From positions 1 through 64,000 of the forward strand of contig NZ_CP108132.1 in NCBI RefSeq assembly GCF_036203305.1: DNA of 64,000 nucleotides, given 5' to 3'. The DNA comes from Streptomyces sp. NBC_00190 (lineage in GTDB: Bacteria > Actinomycetota > Actinomycetes > Streptomycetales > Streptomycetaceae). Position 1 is the stretch's first letter. Each line of letters opens with the position of its first letter. Below are positions 32,888-41,018 of this stretch, piece after piece. The position numbers and the translations under genes are program-made. The notes beneath the pieces were generated by a model. It saw only the letters and a list, made by a program, of their open reading frames with translations. It made no database searches and was not told where the DNA came from.

Positions 32888-32916
32888 AGCAGCAGACGGT
32901 CAGTCGGTCGGCGGGA

Positions 32917-33111
32917 TCAGATGACGTCGGGGTAGCACTCCGCGCACCCGGCCACGACGGAGCCGCCGGTCGGCGCGGCGTCGGCGGCGAAGGCGCTCGG
33001 CGCGAAGAGCGCCCCGCTGACGACCGCGGCGGCCGCCACACCCAGCGCGGCCTTGCGGGAGAGGCTCAGACCGGTCTTGGCGGGAGCGTCGGTGTTCTGC
33101 GAGAAGTCCAT
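32917..33111 (-). CDS. small exported peptide, possible oxygenase substrate
   Basis: 64 residues, ATG 33111 with CTGGAG six bases upstream. Residues 1-20 are hydrophilic with an SRK motif, then a hydrophobic signal core (AALGVAAAAVVSGALFAPSA) with an AFA-AD cleavage site. The predicted mature part is about 21 residues and ends GCAECYPDVI, with two cysteines. It is followed by a hairpin and the two JmjC oxygenases on the same strand. A RiPP-like precursor whose Cys-rich end is hydroxylated is plausible, but no known RiPP class matches and a signal peptide on such a precursor is unusual. Confidence 0.7.
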   Translation of the reverse strand: MDFSQNTDAPAKTGLSLSRKAALGVAAAAVVSGALFAPSAFAADAAPTGGSVVAGCAECYPDVI

Positions 33112-33183
33112 GTCAATCTCCAGTGAGTTCGTGTCTCGGGGCGTTTCCCCTTGACTGATCTCAATCCTGTCCGGCCCACACCC

Positions 33184-33753
33184 TCACCGACAGTGACATT
33201 TTCCCGCTCCCGCACCCCCGTGTCCCGCGTCCCCGTGACCCAGCTCCCACCCGGATGCCGCGCATCCGGAACCAGGCCTTGCGTACGGGCCGGCGCCGCG
33301 GAACCGTTCGTCGAGCTCGTAGTGGCGCACGCGGGCGTGGCGTTGCAGCTGCCGGGCGAGGCGGAGGCCTGTGGTGGGGGTCCCGTCCTGGTCGAGGCGG
33401 AGGCTGAGCTCGATGACCATGAGGAAGATGTCGTCGCGCGGCCAGGTGGAGGCGATGGTGCGCATGAGCCGTCGGGCGGCGAGATGGCCGCCGGCGGAGC
33501 GCAGCTGACTGCTGGTGATGTCGACCCGTTGTGAGCGTGGGGCAACGCGGCCGGCGGGATCCGGGCGGCTGGGGTGCAGGGCCTGGTGTGCACCGGCCAG
33601 GGCGCCGTCCACGTTCTGCAGGACCGCAGGGGTCGTGGCGGTGTGCTGGCCGGTCAGGGCGATCAGCCGGGCATGGTCCTCTTCGAGTTCGTCGCGCAGC
33701 TGGGCCAGCTCGCGGCGCGCGGCGTCGCGGTCGTACGGCAACACCGACCGCAC
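33184..33753 (-). CDS. hypothetical helical protein
   Basis: 189 residues from GTG 33753 (ACGGGG upstream). The N-terminal ~130 residues are mainly helical with the elements AARRELAQLRDELEEDHARL and WPRDDIFLMVIELSLRLD; the last ~40 residues are Gly/Ala-rich and may be a read-through tail. No membrane segment and no family recognised. It is transcribed toward the peptide gene on the same strand, 72 bases upstream of it. Confidence 0.45.
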   Translation of the reverse strand: MRSVLPYDRDAARRELAQLRDELEEDHARLIALTGQHTATTPAVLQNVDGALAGAHQALHPSRPDPAGRVAPRSQRVDITSSQLRSAGGHLAARRLMRTIASTWPRDDIFLMVIELSLRLDQDGTPTTGLRLARQLQRHARVRHYELDERFRGAGPYARPGSGCAASGWELGHGDAGHGGAGAGKCHCR

Positions 33754-33787
33754 GACCCCGTAGAACGGCCGTCCGACCGTCAGGCCG

Positions 33788-33819
33788 GGCCGGGGGACGG
33801 CACGTGCCGTCCCCCGGCC
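33788..33819. terminator. 32-bp perfect palindrome
   Basis: 16-bp arms, 33788-33803 and 33804-33819, meet at a CAC/GTG centre without a loop. It lies four bases after the stop of the - strand gene 33824-34435 and is its likely terminator. Confidence 0.85.
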
Positions 33820-33823
33820 ACGG

Positions 33824-34435
33824 TCAGCAGGCCGGAACTGACCAGTCCGTATTGGTCGGCGGGTTCTGGCCGGGGGTGTCGCCGTTCATGAAGGTGTTCG
33901 CCACGGCGTAATAGCCGCCGCTCCATGGGCTGGAGGCGATGCGGTACCACCAGCCGTCCGGGTTGGCGGAGTCGATCTCGGGCGCGAACACCCTGCACTC
34001 CACCTCCACCCAGGTATGGGCCGGGACCCGCTCGCCGGGGCCCTTGGCGCCGTGCGGGTTCAGGAAGGTGGGCGAGCCGTGGCTGCCGCTCTGCTCGCGG
34101 ATCGTGCGCTTGGCGGGCGGAGGGGGCTCGGTCGTGGCCGGCTCGGCGGGCGTCGGCTCCGGGGCCTTGGTCGTGGGAGCGACCGGCGGTCGTGTCGAGG
34201 ACGGGGGCGCGGGGACCGGGGCCTCGGTGGGCTCCGGTTCGGGGCCGGGCGGGGCCGGGGACGGCGGGTGGAGTTCCAGCCATCGCTGAGCCGTGCACAC
34301 CGGCGTGATGATCTGCTCGGAGACGGGGATCAGGGCCGAGTAGACATAGCCCTCCTCGCCGGGATTCGGGCTGCCGGGCGCCTGGATCACGTAGAACCAG
34401 CGCTTGTGCTCGGCCGGGTAGCCGTCCGGGGCCAT
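33824..34435 (-). CDS. Pro-rich protein with C-terminal SH3-like exported domain
   Basis: 203 residues if started at ATG 34435; the frame is open to 34729, overlapping the small gene 34495-34707 in another frame. Residues ~1-60 hold FYVIQAPGSPNPGEEGYVYS, residues ~75-135 are Pro/Glu/Thr-rich, and the last ~75 residues (AHTWVEVECRVFAPEIDSAN, GWWYRIASSPWSGGYYAVAN) look like a bacterial SH3-type domain of wall-exposed actinomycete proteins. No signal sequence is in this frame. It may be the second half of a protein whose membrane anchor is encoded at 34495-34707, split by a frameshift. Confidence 0.5.
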   Translation of the reverse strand: MAPDGYPAEHKRWFYVIQAPGSPNPGEEGYVYSALIPVSEQIITPVCTAQRWLELHPPSPAPPGPEPEPTEAPVPAPPSSTRPPVAPTTKAPEPTPAEPATTEPPPPAKRTIREQSGSHGSPTFLNPHGAKGPGERVPAHTWVEVECRVFAPEIDSANPDGWWYRIASSPWSGGYYAVANTFMNGDTPGQNPPTNTDWSVPAC

Positions 34436-34494
34436 GCCGTCGGCCCCGAGGGCCGCCGTGGATGTCTTTGGTGTCCGCGCCGACGGCTCTCGGG

Positions 34495-34707
34495 TTACGG
34501 CTTGTGTGCTGTCCCGTACGTCAACGAGTTGTGCACGGCCGTCGAACTGTAGGACGTCCGGTCGCTGGCGGCCTGCTTTGCGCGAGCCTGCTCGATCAGC
34601 AGACCCTCCGCGGTCTCCGGACGCCGCTTCCCCCGGCGCAGCAGAGTCCACACCATCCACAGCGCCGCCAGCCCCAGCACACCGAAGAACACACCTAGCT
34701 CGATCAC
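34495..34707 (-). CDS. short single-pass membrane protein
   Basis: 70 residues from GTG 34707 (GGGGGCGGC upstream). A membrane helix (GVFFGVLGLAALWMVWTLL) is followed by a basic segment and TAEGLLIEQARAKQAASDRT, then SYSSTAVHNSLTYGTAHKP. It ends 59 bases before the ATG of the SH3-like frame. Its coding character is clearly better than the overlapping frame. It may be a complete small protein or the anchor half of a split gene. Confidence 0.55.
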   Translation of the reverse strand: MIELGVFFGVLGLAALWMVWTLLRRGKRRPETAEGLLIEQARAKQAASDRTSYSSTAVHNSLTYGTAHKP

Positions 34708-34801
34708 GCCGCCCCCGCCCTCGCCACAAGAAACCAGGGGGCGAGCCTAATCAAACGATCACCGCACAACGAAGCAATTAAGCAGCCGCTGCGGCCACTT
34801 C

Positions 34802-35644
34802 TCAAGGTCGTTCGAAGGCCTGGAGTACGCCGCCGAGCGAGAAGCACAGCGCGCCGGTCAGCGTCCCCCAGTTGGCGATGTCGGTGTTGACCAGGCTTCC
34901 GGTGCTGGGCCGGGTGAACGCGGCCAGTGCCGAGATCATGAAGAGCACCGACCCGAGCTGGTTCACCGCGACGACCCACCAGCCGAGGCTGCGCGAGCGG
35001 ACGCAGGGCCGGGAACGGTGGCAGATCTCGGCGAACGCGAGATGCCCCGAAACGAGGAACAGTACGCATCCGACCACGTCGGGAGTCCAGATCAGCCGGT
35101 TGGTCTGCTGGACGGTGAGCCCCTGCAGGAAGGAGTCGAGGAGATTGACGCCGAACACGAGCGTCCCCGCGAACAGCGCGAACGCGCTCAGCCAGTCCAG
35201 GTGCATCGGCTCGTAACCCCACCACTTCCAGGCGGCCGTGACCAGTGGACCGCCCCCTGGGGAGTGGCGAGGCGCGTTCAGCACCTGCAAGAGCGAGGTG
35301 TAGCCGCCGGTGTTGAAGAACAGGCCGCCCGCGAAGTAGATCGAGGCACTCTCGAACGCGTCGCCCGAGCCGAACTGGGCTACGGCGGCGCCGAGTGCGA
35401 AGAGTGCTCCGCCGATGACGAACGCGCCCGACGCGAGGGCGTTGAGCCTTCGAAGGCGGCCGAGGGCCTCGGCGTCGGCAGTCGGGGACGTGGTGAGCGT
35501 GTCTCCCGGACCCCGGACGGACAGCGCCCCGCGCCTGCGCGCGAGCCGCGACTCCCACACCACCGTTTCCCCTTCGGGGCGGTGCCAGGTGAGCCGGCTG
35601 GTGAACGGTCCTGCGCCTTCGGCGCGCTGCTCAGGCTGTCCCAC
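34802..35644 (-). CDS. multi-pass membrane protein (YrhK-like?)
   Basis: 280 residues, GTG 35644. After a ~65-residue hydrophilic N-terminus, six or seven hydrophobic helices follow (~66-90, 98-117, 143-166, 185-206, 225-246, 256-277). The motif ALASGAFVIGGALFALGAAV and paired short helices recall YrhK domains, but this is a weak resemblance. No transport or enzyme motif is seen. It stands alone on its strand. Confidence 0.65.
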   Translation of the reverse strand: MGQPEQRAEGAGPFTSRLTWHRPEGETVVWESRLARRRGALSVRGPGDTLTTSPTADAEALGRLRRLNALASGAFVIGGALFALGAAVAQFGSGDAFESASIYFAGGLFFNTGGYTSLLQVLNAPRHSPGGGPLVTAAWKWWGYEPMHLDWLSAFALFAGTLVFGVNLLDSFLQGLTVQQTNRLIWTPDVVGCVLFLVSGHLAFAEICHRSRPCVRSRSLGWWVVAVNQLGSVLFMISALAAFTRPSTGSLVNTDIANWGTLTGALCFSLGGVLQAFERP

Positions 35645-36591
35645 GGCCCGAGCCTAGCCCCGTGTGCAGTGCCCGACGGACAGCGAAACGTACCTTTCCT
35701 CCCCCCGCACGGTCCTGCCGCCGACCTGCCGAGCGTGTCGAAAGGTGCTTCAACCTGGGGCGTGAATAGACTCCGAGGGACAGGCCACGAGCCGGCAGGC
35801 CTGACCGGGCGTCATCGCTGGCGCCGGCGTGCGCATCGCAGCCGTTCAGGTGTCGTCACCGTCAGTGTGCGGCGGGGTGGACCGGCCCAGGGTGTCGGGG
35901 TGTCCGAGGGAAATGCACCACTGACATTCGTGAAGGTCGCTCGCGGCGCTCGCTTGATGTGGCACGGGCAAGGGGAAGCCTGCCCTGTATTCGTCCTGGA
36001 GTACCTGTATCGCATCTAATTTCGTCCGGGGCGGGGCGACCGCGTCGGCCAGGCCCGCTTCAGCGACGCGGCGCGTCATCCGTATCAGTGCTGCCCGCGC
36101 GGTGCTCACCGCGCGTGCCGCCGCCAGCCAGACACGCCGCCTGGCAGCCGGCCTCGGGCCGCGATCGGGTAGTTCACCGCAGGGGGCCATGCTCACGCAT
36201 CCCTTCCGAGGGCCTCAAACAAACAGGCGGATGATAATTTTTTTGTTTTGGACACTTCTCATTATTTCCTCCTACACCTAGCACGGAGGTGCGTCGAACG
36301 GGAATTAGACAGACTGCCGCCGATTCAGCACGGTCCGCTATGGCGGCGAGATCCGGCAATGTACGGATTGCCGGGGTTTTTACCGACCAGCAATGCATGG
36401 ATTGCCGGGGTTTTTAAGGAATCAGCGACATTGACCGCGCTTCCGGTCGGCCGCAATTGATCATGAATTCCGACTCGACGGGCGATCTAATCGTATGTGG
36501 AATTGCGTGATATTCCGGCTGCACTCGGGGCGCCTGCATCACAGGCCTTGCCGCGGAGCCCGGGGACGCGGCGTCAGAGCTGCACGGTCGT
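35645..36591. other. ~950 bp without a gene, with an AT-rich island
   Basis: No credible frame. At 36225-36520 the sequence becomes clearly AT-rich for this genome (runs of T and A) and contains an 18-bp direct repeat at 36365 and 36399. Such islands in Streptomyces often mark promoters, integration sites or recently acquired DNA. Confidence 0.55.
36365..36416 (+). repeat. 18-bp direct repeat in an AT-rich island
   Basis: GGATTGCCGGGGTTTTTA is present twice without mismatch, at 36365-36382 and 36399-36416 (34-bp period, about three helical turns). The spacer holds GCATGG, and the flanks are AT-rich. It could be a binding-site pair or an attachment-site core. Confidence 0.65.
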
Positions 36592-36915
36592 TCAGGGAGT
36601 GGAGTCGGCCGGCGGTGTGAAGGGGTAGAGGTCTCGCGTGAAGGGTGGCCAACACGGCTCCTGGACGACCCCGAGTGGATCCGCACCCGGGCAGGCCGCG
36701 ACGTCGGCGGGTTTCTCCACCCGTGCCGCGGCTTGCTGGCGAGACAGCCTGATGGAGTCGACATGGCAGGACAGGACGTGCTTGAAGCGTTGCTGGCGCC
36801 TCAGTTCGAGGGCGTCCACGTGCCACAGGCGACCGGTCCCTGACGACGTCAAAGCGGTGCAACCTGTGCCCAATGCGGCGGAAATCAGCACGATCCACAG
36901 GAGGAGGTCTCCCAC
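36592..36915 (-). CDS. small membrane-anchored hypothetical protein
   Basis: 107 residues from GTG 36915, with AAAGGA seven bases upstream. An N-terminal hydrophobic helix (GDLLLWIVLISAALGTGCTA) could be a signal anchor or a poor lipobox (GTGC). The outer part has SCHVDSIRLSRQQAAARVEK, PADVAACPGADPLGVVQEPC and WPPFTRDLYPFTPP. Coding character is good from 36592 to 36915 but not upstream. The rather regular C-terminal half suggests a conserved actinomycete protein of unknown role. Confidence 0.5.
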   Translation of the reverse strand: MGDLLLWIVLISAALGTGCTALTSSGTGRLWHVDALELRRQQRFKHVLSCHVDSIRLSRQQAAARVEKPADVAACPGADPLGVVQEPCWPPFTRDLYPFTPPADSTP

Positions 36916-37362
36916 AGCTGGTCCTTTCGAAGGCGGATGTTCGAGGGGGCGCGCACGACCGAACCCCCGGCGATCCTCCGGCATAACGCAGAGGCATATG
37001 CAGAGTTGCGCCCTTCTTTCCGATTGCAGCCATGCGCAGCAATCCACCGGTCTTGGCATCTCAGTCTTTTAGCTGATGATCCGCCGACGGGACCGGGACC
37101 AGGCCGGCGATCGGCGTGCTCATGCGGGGTGGTGTGGCGACATGCGCAGACGTATCCCGCCGCGCACGGGGACGCCGTCAGACGGGGCGCGCGGGGCGCG
37201 CGGCAGAGCCATCGCGGCGAAGTGTGCGCAGGGCCGTACGGGGTATCAGGGATGAAGATTTGGTCGCGCAGAACCCACAAGGGACAGGGTCAACACTTAT
37301 CCATCCGCCACCATCACCCGGATGGCGCATACCCTGACCAACATCGACAGCGTTTATGGAAT
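36916..37362. other. intergenic, no recognised gene
   Basis: About 450 bp between a - strand and a + strand gene. Overlapping frames without family resemblance; no clear promoter elements recognised. Confidence 0.4.
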
Positions 37363-37680
37363 ATGACGACAGCAAAGCCCCCCTCCTTCTTCCGCAGGAC
37401 TCCAGAAGAAGACGGGCGGGGAGGCGGTTTTCACACCGGGGCTACTCGGATCGGAAAGTGGACTTTCACTCCGCGCTCAGCCAGCTGTAGCGAGATCAGG
37501 AACGCAACGCTGGAACACGAGAGCCTGGAAATCGATCTGAGTTACTCTTCCTCGGTGTTTGAGGACTTCCTCCATACGATGAGCATGATCCAGGTCGAGT
37601 TCGACCGGAGGTCGGGGAGCACCGCACGGTCCACGACGACACCTGTCGACGAGCACTTGGGCGGCAGCTGCCGTGTATGA
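37363..37680 (+). CDS. hypothetical protein upstream of a DUF2637-like gene
   Basis: 105 residues if started at ATG 37363; the ribosome site is weak. The segment ATLEHESLEIDLSYSSSVFE then DFLHTMSMIQVEFDRRSG has reasonable coding character; the Thr-rich C-terminus is less convincing. It ends eight bases inside the next gene. May be a small regulator or an over-predicted frame. Confidence 0.3.
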   Translation: MTTAKPPSFFRRTPEEDGRGGGFHTGATRIGKWTFTPRSASCSEIRNATLEHESLEIDLSYSSSVFEDFLHTMSMIQVEFDRRSGSTARSTTTPVDEHLGGSCRV

Positions 37681-38563
37681 GCCGTACGGATACCCAGACA
37701 TCCACGGCCCCCAGCCGGACACCACCATGTTCTGGCTCCGGCCGGACCACGTGCCCGGGGACACGCTCGGCGGGCACGGTGACGCGCATCAACCGTGGGA
37801 TCCGGCGGAGGAACTCGCAAGTCTCCTCCAGGAGAACCCCGCACCCGGGCAGCCGGAGCCGTTCACCCGCGGCGGCTACGACGACCCCGGCGAGAGTGTC
37901 AGCGCCATCGGCCTCGTCGCAGGGCTGAAGCACACCCCTGCCGAGCGGCCGCGCAAGCAGAACTCCAGCGGGCATCGCCGGAACGGGTCGAAGTCGCCGG
38001 TGGCGACCCTCCTGCAGACGGGCAGTCTGTTCACCGCCGTGCTGGTCGCCGTCATCGCCGCCCTGGTGAGCGTCCTCAGCGGGCTGGCCATCTGCGACGC
38101 CCTGCGCCACAGCGCCGGAGTCCACACGGCCCGCGAAGTGGTGAGCTGGTGGCCCCTGCTGATCTACGGCCCGTGGATGGTCGCTTCCCTGTCCATCCTC
38201 AGATCCGCGCTGCACCAGCGCCGCGCGCTGCATTCCTGGTCGATCGTGCTGCTGTTCTCCACCCTGGCCACGCTTCTGTGCGTAGCCCAGGCGCCCAGAA
38301 CGCTCGCGGCCGGGACGTCGTCCGCGCTTCCCGCCGTCGCGGCGCTGGCCTGCTTCCAGCAGCTGGTCCGCCAGATCACACTCACGCGGCCGCCCCGCCA
38401 AGCCGCTCCACGACACCGGAACCCGCAGCCCTCCCCGCTCGGATCCGGACAGACGGCCGCGGCCCGGCGCACGGCGGACGGTGTCCGTCCCGGCTACTCC
38501 GTGGCGGACAAAGGCGTTGTCCGCCCGCCGTCGAACGGCCGCAGCTTCGGGTACGGCGCATGA
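37673..38563 (+). CDS. DUF2637-like four-helix membrane protein
   Basis: 296 residues from GTG 37673. A hydrophilic N-terminal ~105 residues (starting YEPYGYPDIHG) precede four membrane helices at about 122-143, 160-178, 190-208 and 213-231, with the elements WWPLLIYGPWMVASLSILRS, RRALHSWSIVLLFSTLATLL and ACFQQLVRQITLTR. This resembles chromosomal DUF2637 (SpdB-like) proteins of Streptomyces. A second, plasmid-type DUF2637 protein is at 12002. The basic, Pro-rich C-terminus is cytoplasmic. Function unknown. Confidence 0.68.
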   Translation: MYEPYGYPDIHGPQPDTTMFWLRPDHVPGDTLGGHGDAHQPWDPAEELASLLQENPAPGQPEPFTRGGYDDPGESVSAIGLVAGLKHTPAERPRKQNSSGHRRNGSKSPVATLLQTGSLFTAVLVAVIAALVSVLSGLAICDALRHSAGVHTAREVVSWWPLLIYGPWMVASLSILRSALHQRRALHSWSIVLLFSTLATLLCVAQAPRTLAAGTSSALPAVAALACFQQLVRQITLTRPPRQAAPRHRNPQPSPLGSGQTAAARRTADGVRPGYSVADKGVVRPPSNGRSFGYGA

Positions 38564-39224
38564 CGGTCGTACACGGCATTCTTCAGTTGTCCGCTCGGCG
38601 AGAGTCGGTGAGCTCCCGCGGGAGGGCCGGGCGCTCAAGTCCGTACCGTCAGTGGAATCCGACCGGCCGGCAGTCCTGGTACCGACGAGACGCGGTGTCC
38701 GCCGCTGGGGCAAGGAGCTTCCCGCACCTGCGGGTTTCCTGAGCGGGCGCCCGGGCGGGTACGGCACTGCGGGACCGGGGCAGGAGGGCCGAGCGTCCTG
38801 TGGGCGGCGACCGCGAAGAGCGAGGTCGGTGACAGCCGCTAACTTCCTGGACAACCCGGTCCTTCCCACACGTCAAAAGGGTGCTCGCCTGCACCTTTGA
38901 AACGAAGATCGAAACCGATAGTCACGGGCCGTGCGCAGACTCAACCCGACGCTCTACGCCCATGTGCCGTCGCGCCCCCCAGACCTGGCCCCGCGCACTG
39001 GGCCGCAGCTCAGACCGTACTTCGCCGCGTCGCCATGCGGTTGCTCCGGCAATCCGGGTGACGCACCACGTTCGGCATGCCCATGCCCGGCCGGCGCAAC
39101 GCGCCGGGCGAAGTTGATCACCGCTGCGGCGCCCATGACGGCCGCTTCCCGACGGACCGAACCGAACGCATCCACGACGCGCTCCGGCGCCGCACCTCCC
39201 ACGCCTACACGAATGGTCTAAAGC
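38564..39224. other. ~660 bp without a recognised gene
   Basis: Frames on both strands overlap and lack resemblance to known proteins. I see no repeat or RNA gene. Confidence 0.45.
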
Positions 39225-39482
39225 ATGGTGTACGAAATGACCCACGCCGAGCGAGTCCAGTACAAGCGGCGCCAGGACGCCGCCTACCAGGCAGGCGAAG
39301 ACGCTGTCACCAACCTTCAGGCGGCGCTCGCGCTCGCCGGCATGACCCTTCCCTCCCTGTGCAACGACGGTCCGGTGGCCGGCCACGGTTTCGTCCGGCT
39401 CGGAGGATGCAACGCGTCCTTCGCCAACCGGCTCGCCGAGGTCATCGCCGCGGGGGCCGATGCTCTGCAGTTTCAACAGTGA
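39225..39482 (+). CDS. small hypothetical protein
   Basis: 85 residues from ATG 39225, or 81 from the ATG at 39237; neither has a clear ribosome site. Residues ~3-38 form a charged helix (ERVQYKRRQDAAYQAGEDAV, TNLQAALALAG), then PSLCNDGPVAGHGFVRLGGC and NASFANRLAEVIAAGADALQ. Good codon use and no membrane segment. It resembles short soluble Streptomyces hypotheticals; no function. Confidence 0.55.
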   Translation: MVYEMTHAERVQYKRRQDAAYQAGEDAVTNLQAALALAGMTLPSLCNDGPVAGHGFVRLGGCNASFANRLAEVIAAGADALQFQQ

Positions 39483-39503
39483 ACAACGGGAGGGGAGTTG
39501 CCG

Positions 39504-39757
39504 TCAAAGGCCGAACTCGGTACTGAGCAGGTCGTCGAAGACGCCGAGGCCGCTCCAGTCGCCGTTGACCTGGCTGGTGAGCAGGTGCTTGCCGTCGCGG
39601 GTCCCCACTGCCTACGTCCATGAGCCGTAGGTCGCGCCCGCGTTGCCCCAGACCGTGACGCCGCACGGCAGTGCCTGGGAGAAGATGCCCAGGCCGTAGC
39701 GGGCGCCGGGGATCCACGGGACGGGGCCTGTGGTCGGGACGGTGGTGCGGTGAGGGT
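39504..39757 (-). pseudogene. C-terminal remnant of a serine hydrolase (beta-lactamase/DD-peptidase type)
   Basis: On the minus strand the frame reads VPWIPGARYGLGIFSQALPC, GVTVWGNAGATYGSW, then an in-frame stop near 39615, and continues GTRDGKHLLTSQVNGDWSGL to a TGA at 39504. RYGLGI..., CG...GH(N)AG-like and the final strand are the end of class C beta-lactamase/DD-peptidase-type serine hydrolases; the HxG-like motif has become GNAG. The catalytic N-terminal part is missing, so this is a remnant. Confidence 0.65.
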
Positions 39758-39759
39758 TT

Positions 39760-40752
39760 TCAGCGCGCCGTCCGGGAGAGCTCGGGGGTCCTGGCCGGAG
39801 CGGCGGCGGCGCGCCTGGCGGTGACGACCGCTCCTGCGGTGCTCGCCGCCGTGAGCAGCAGGACCGCGGCGAGGGCGAGGAGGGTGGCGTTGTCCGGGTG
39901 GATCAGGGACTGGCCGCGCGCGGCCTGCCAGGTCACCACCGCGACCAGCCCGGTGTAGCCGAGTGCGGCGCTGCCGACCAGGCGGGCACGCACCTTCTCG
40001 TCGCGCAGCCAGACGTGCTCGGTGGCCAGGGCGGCCAGTACCGCAGCGATGAGGAGGAGTACCTGGATGCCGTGCAGGGCGAAGAAGTGGGGTACCCGGA
40101 AGTCGCCGCCGGTCACGCTCCAGTTGGTGAGGGGCATGCCGTGGCCGTCGGGGTCGCCGATGCCGTGGCCCTGGTACATCTGCACGGGGTGGCCGTTGGC
40201 GTCGGTCAACGTACGGGAGTGGATCTCGGTGACCATCCAGTAGACCGGCACGACCATGCCGAAGGTGGCCAGCGCGAGCCCGGCGCGGATGGCCCGGTTC
40301 AGTGCCGCCCCGCCGGTGCGCTGGATCAGCACGACGACCGCCAGGATCAGCTGCGCGATGACGATGACCATCACGCCGAAGGTGAGGAGGGGGACCAGGG
40401 CCAGGGTGACGGGGTCGGCCTGGTCGGCGTTGAAGTGACTGAAGGTGCCGCGTGCCGCCTGAGCGGTGATGGCGCCCACCTCGACGGTCGCGGCCACCGC
40501 GAACACGGTGCCCAGCCACCGTCCCAGCCGCCTGCCCTTGGTGAGCTCGGTCAGCAGCCACGCGAGCGTGCCGGCGTAGAGGGCGAAGGCGAAGCCGAAC
40601 TTGAGCGGCTTCACCCACACCGACTCGTCCAGCAGCGTCCGGCTGTCCACCACGAGCCCCACGCCGGAGACGAGCACCAGGCCGAGCATGAGGGCGGAGC
40701 AGACCACGAGCGGCCGGTGCCAGGTGCGGGGCGGGGTGAGGAAGGACGTCAT
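39760..40752 (-). CDS. multi-pass membrane protein
   Basis: 330 residues from ATG 40752 (GGAG six bases upstream). About eight hydrophobic helices, with WVKPLKFGFAFALYAGTLAW after the first, a conserved loop SHFNADQADP, a segment HPVQMYQGHGIGDPDGHGMP and then HFFALHGIQVLLL. Histidines and Trp near membrane faces are conserved-looking, but no cofactor motif is certain. It is divergent from the HTH-MarR regulator 41019 and probably controlled by it through the TTGCAATG sites. Confidence 0.75.
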   Translation of the reverse strand: MTSFLTPPRTWHRPLVVCSALMLGLVLVSGVGLVVDSRTLLDESVWVKPLKFGFAFALYAGTLAWLLTELTKGRRLGRWLGTVFAVAATVEVGAITAQAARGTFSHFNADQADPVTLALVPLLTFGVMVIVIAQLILAVVVLIQRTGGAALNRAIRAGLALATFGMVVPVYWMVTEIHSRTLTDANGHPVQMYQGHGIGDPDGHGMPLTNWSVTGGDFRVPHFFALHGIQVLLLIAAVLAALATEHVWLRDEKVRARLVGSAALGYTGLVAVVTWQAARGQSLIHPDNATLLALAAVLLLTAASTAGAVVTARRAAAAPARTPELSRTAR

Positions 40753-40908
40753 GGGGGGCTCCGAATCACGGCGACGAGCGGCCCTCGTCCGGGCCGGCCC
40801 AGTTCGCATCGCTCGTTCGCGAATGACTGAAAGCTAAATTGCCTTCAGATATTCGTCAATTGAGAAAGTGGTGCGGATTATGAACTTGCTGGTCATAGAG
40901 GTCATGAA

Positions 40909-40960
40909 TTGCAATGAGAGTGACGGTGAATGCAAAATCAGCCGCAGTCTGTTTGCAATG
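40909..40960. promoter_or_regulatory. paired TTGCAATG sites in a divergent promoter
   Basis: TTGCAATG occurs at 40909-40916 and 40953-40960, 44 bp apart (about four helical turns), in the AT-rich 266-bp gap between the membrane protein (-) and the MarR-type gene (+). The half-palindromic ATTGCAAT core suits a MarR-family dimer. The sites are candidate operators. Confidence 0.55.
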
Positions 40961-41018
40961 GGATGGCCTTGAAAGCAATACTGGGCACAGGTGACGACAC
41001 GACGCGGAGGTACGGCCG

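Noticed and set aside
36539..37042. Minus-strand 167-residue frame
   Set aside because: It overlaps in another frame the better supported gene 36592-36915, which has a ribosome site and a membrane anchor; the longer frame is Arg/Pro-rich noise.
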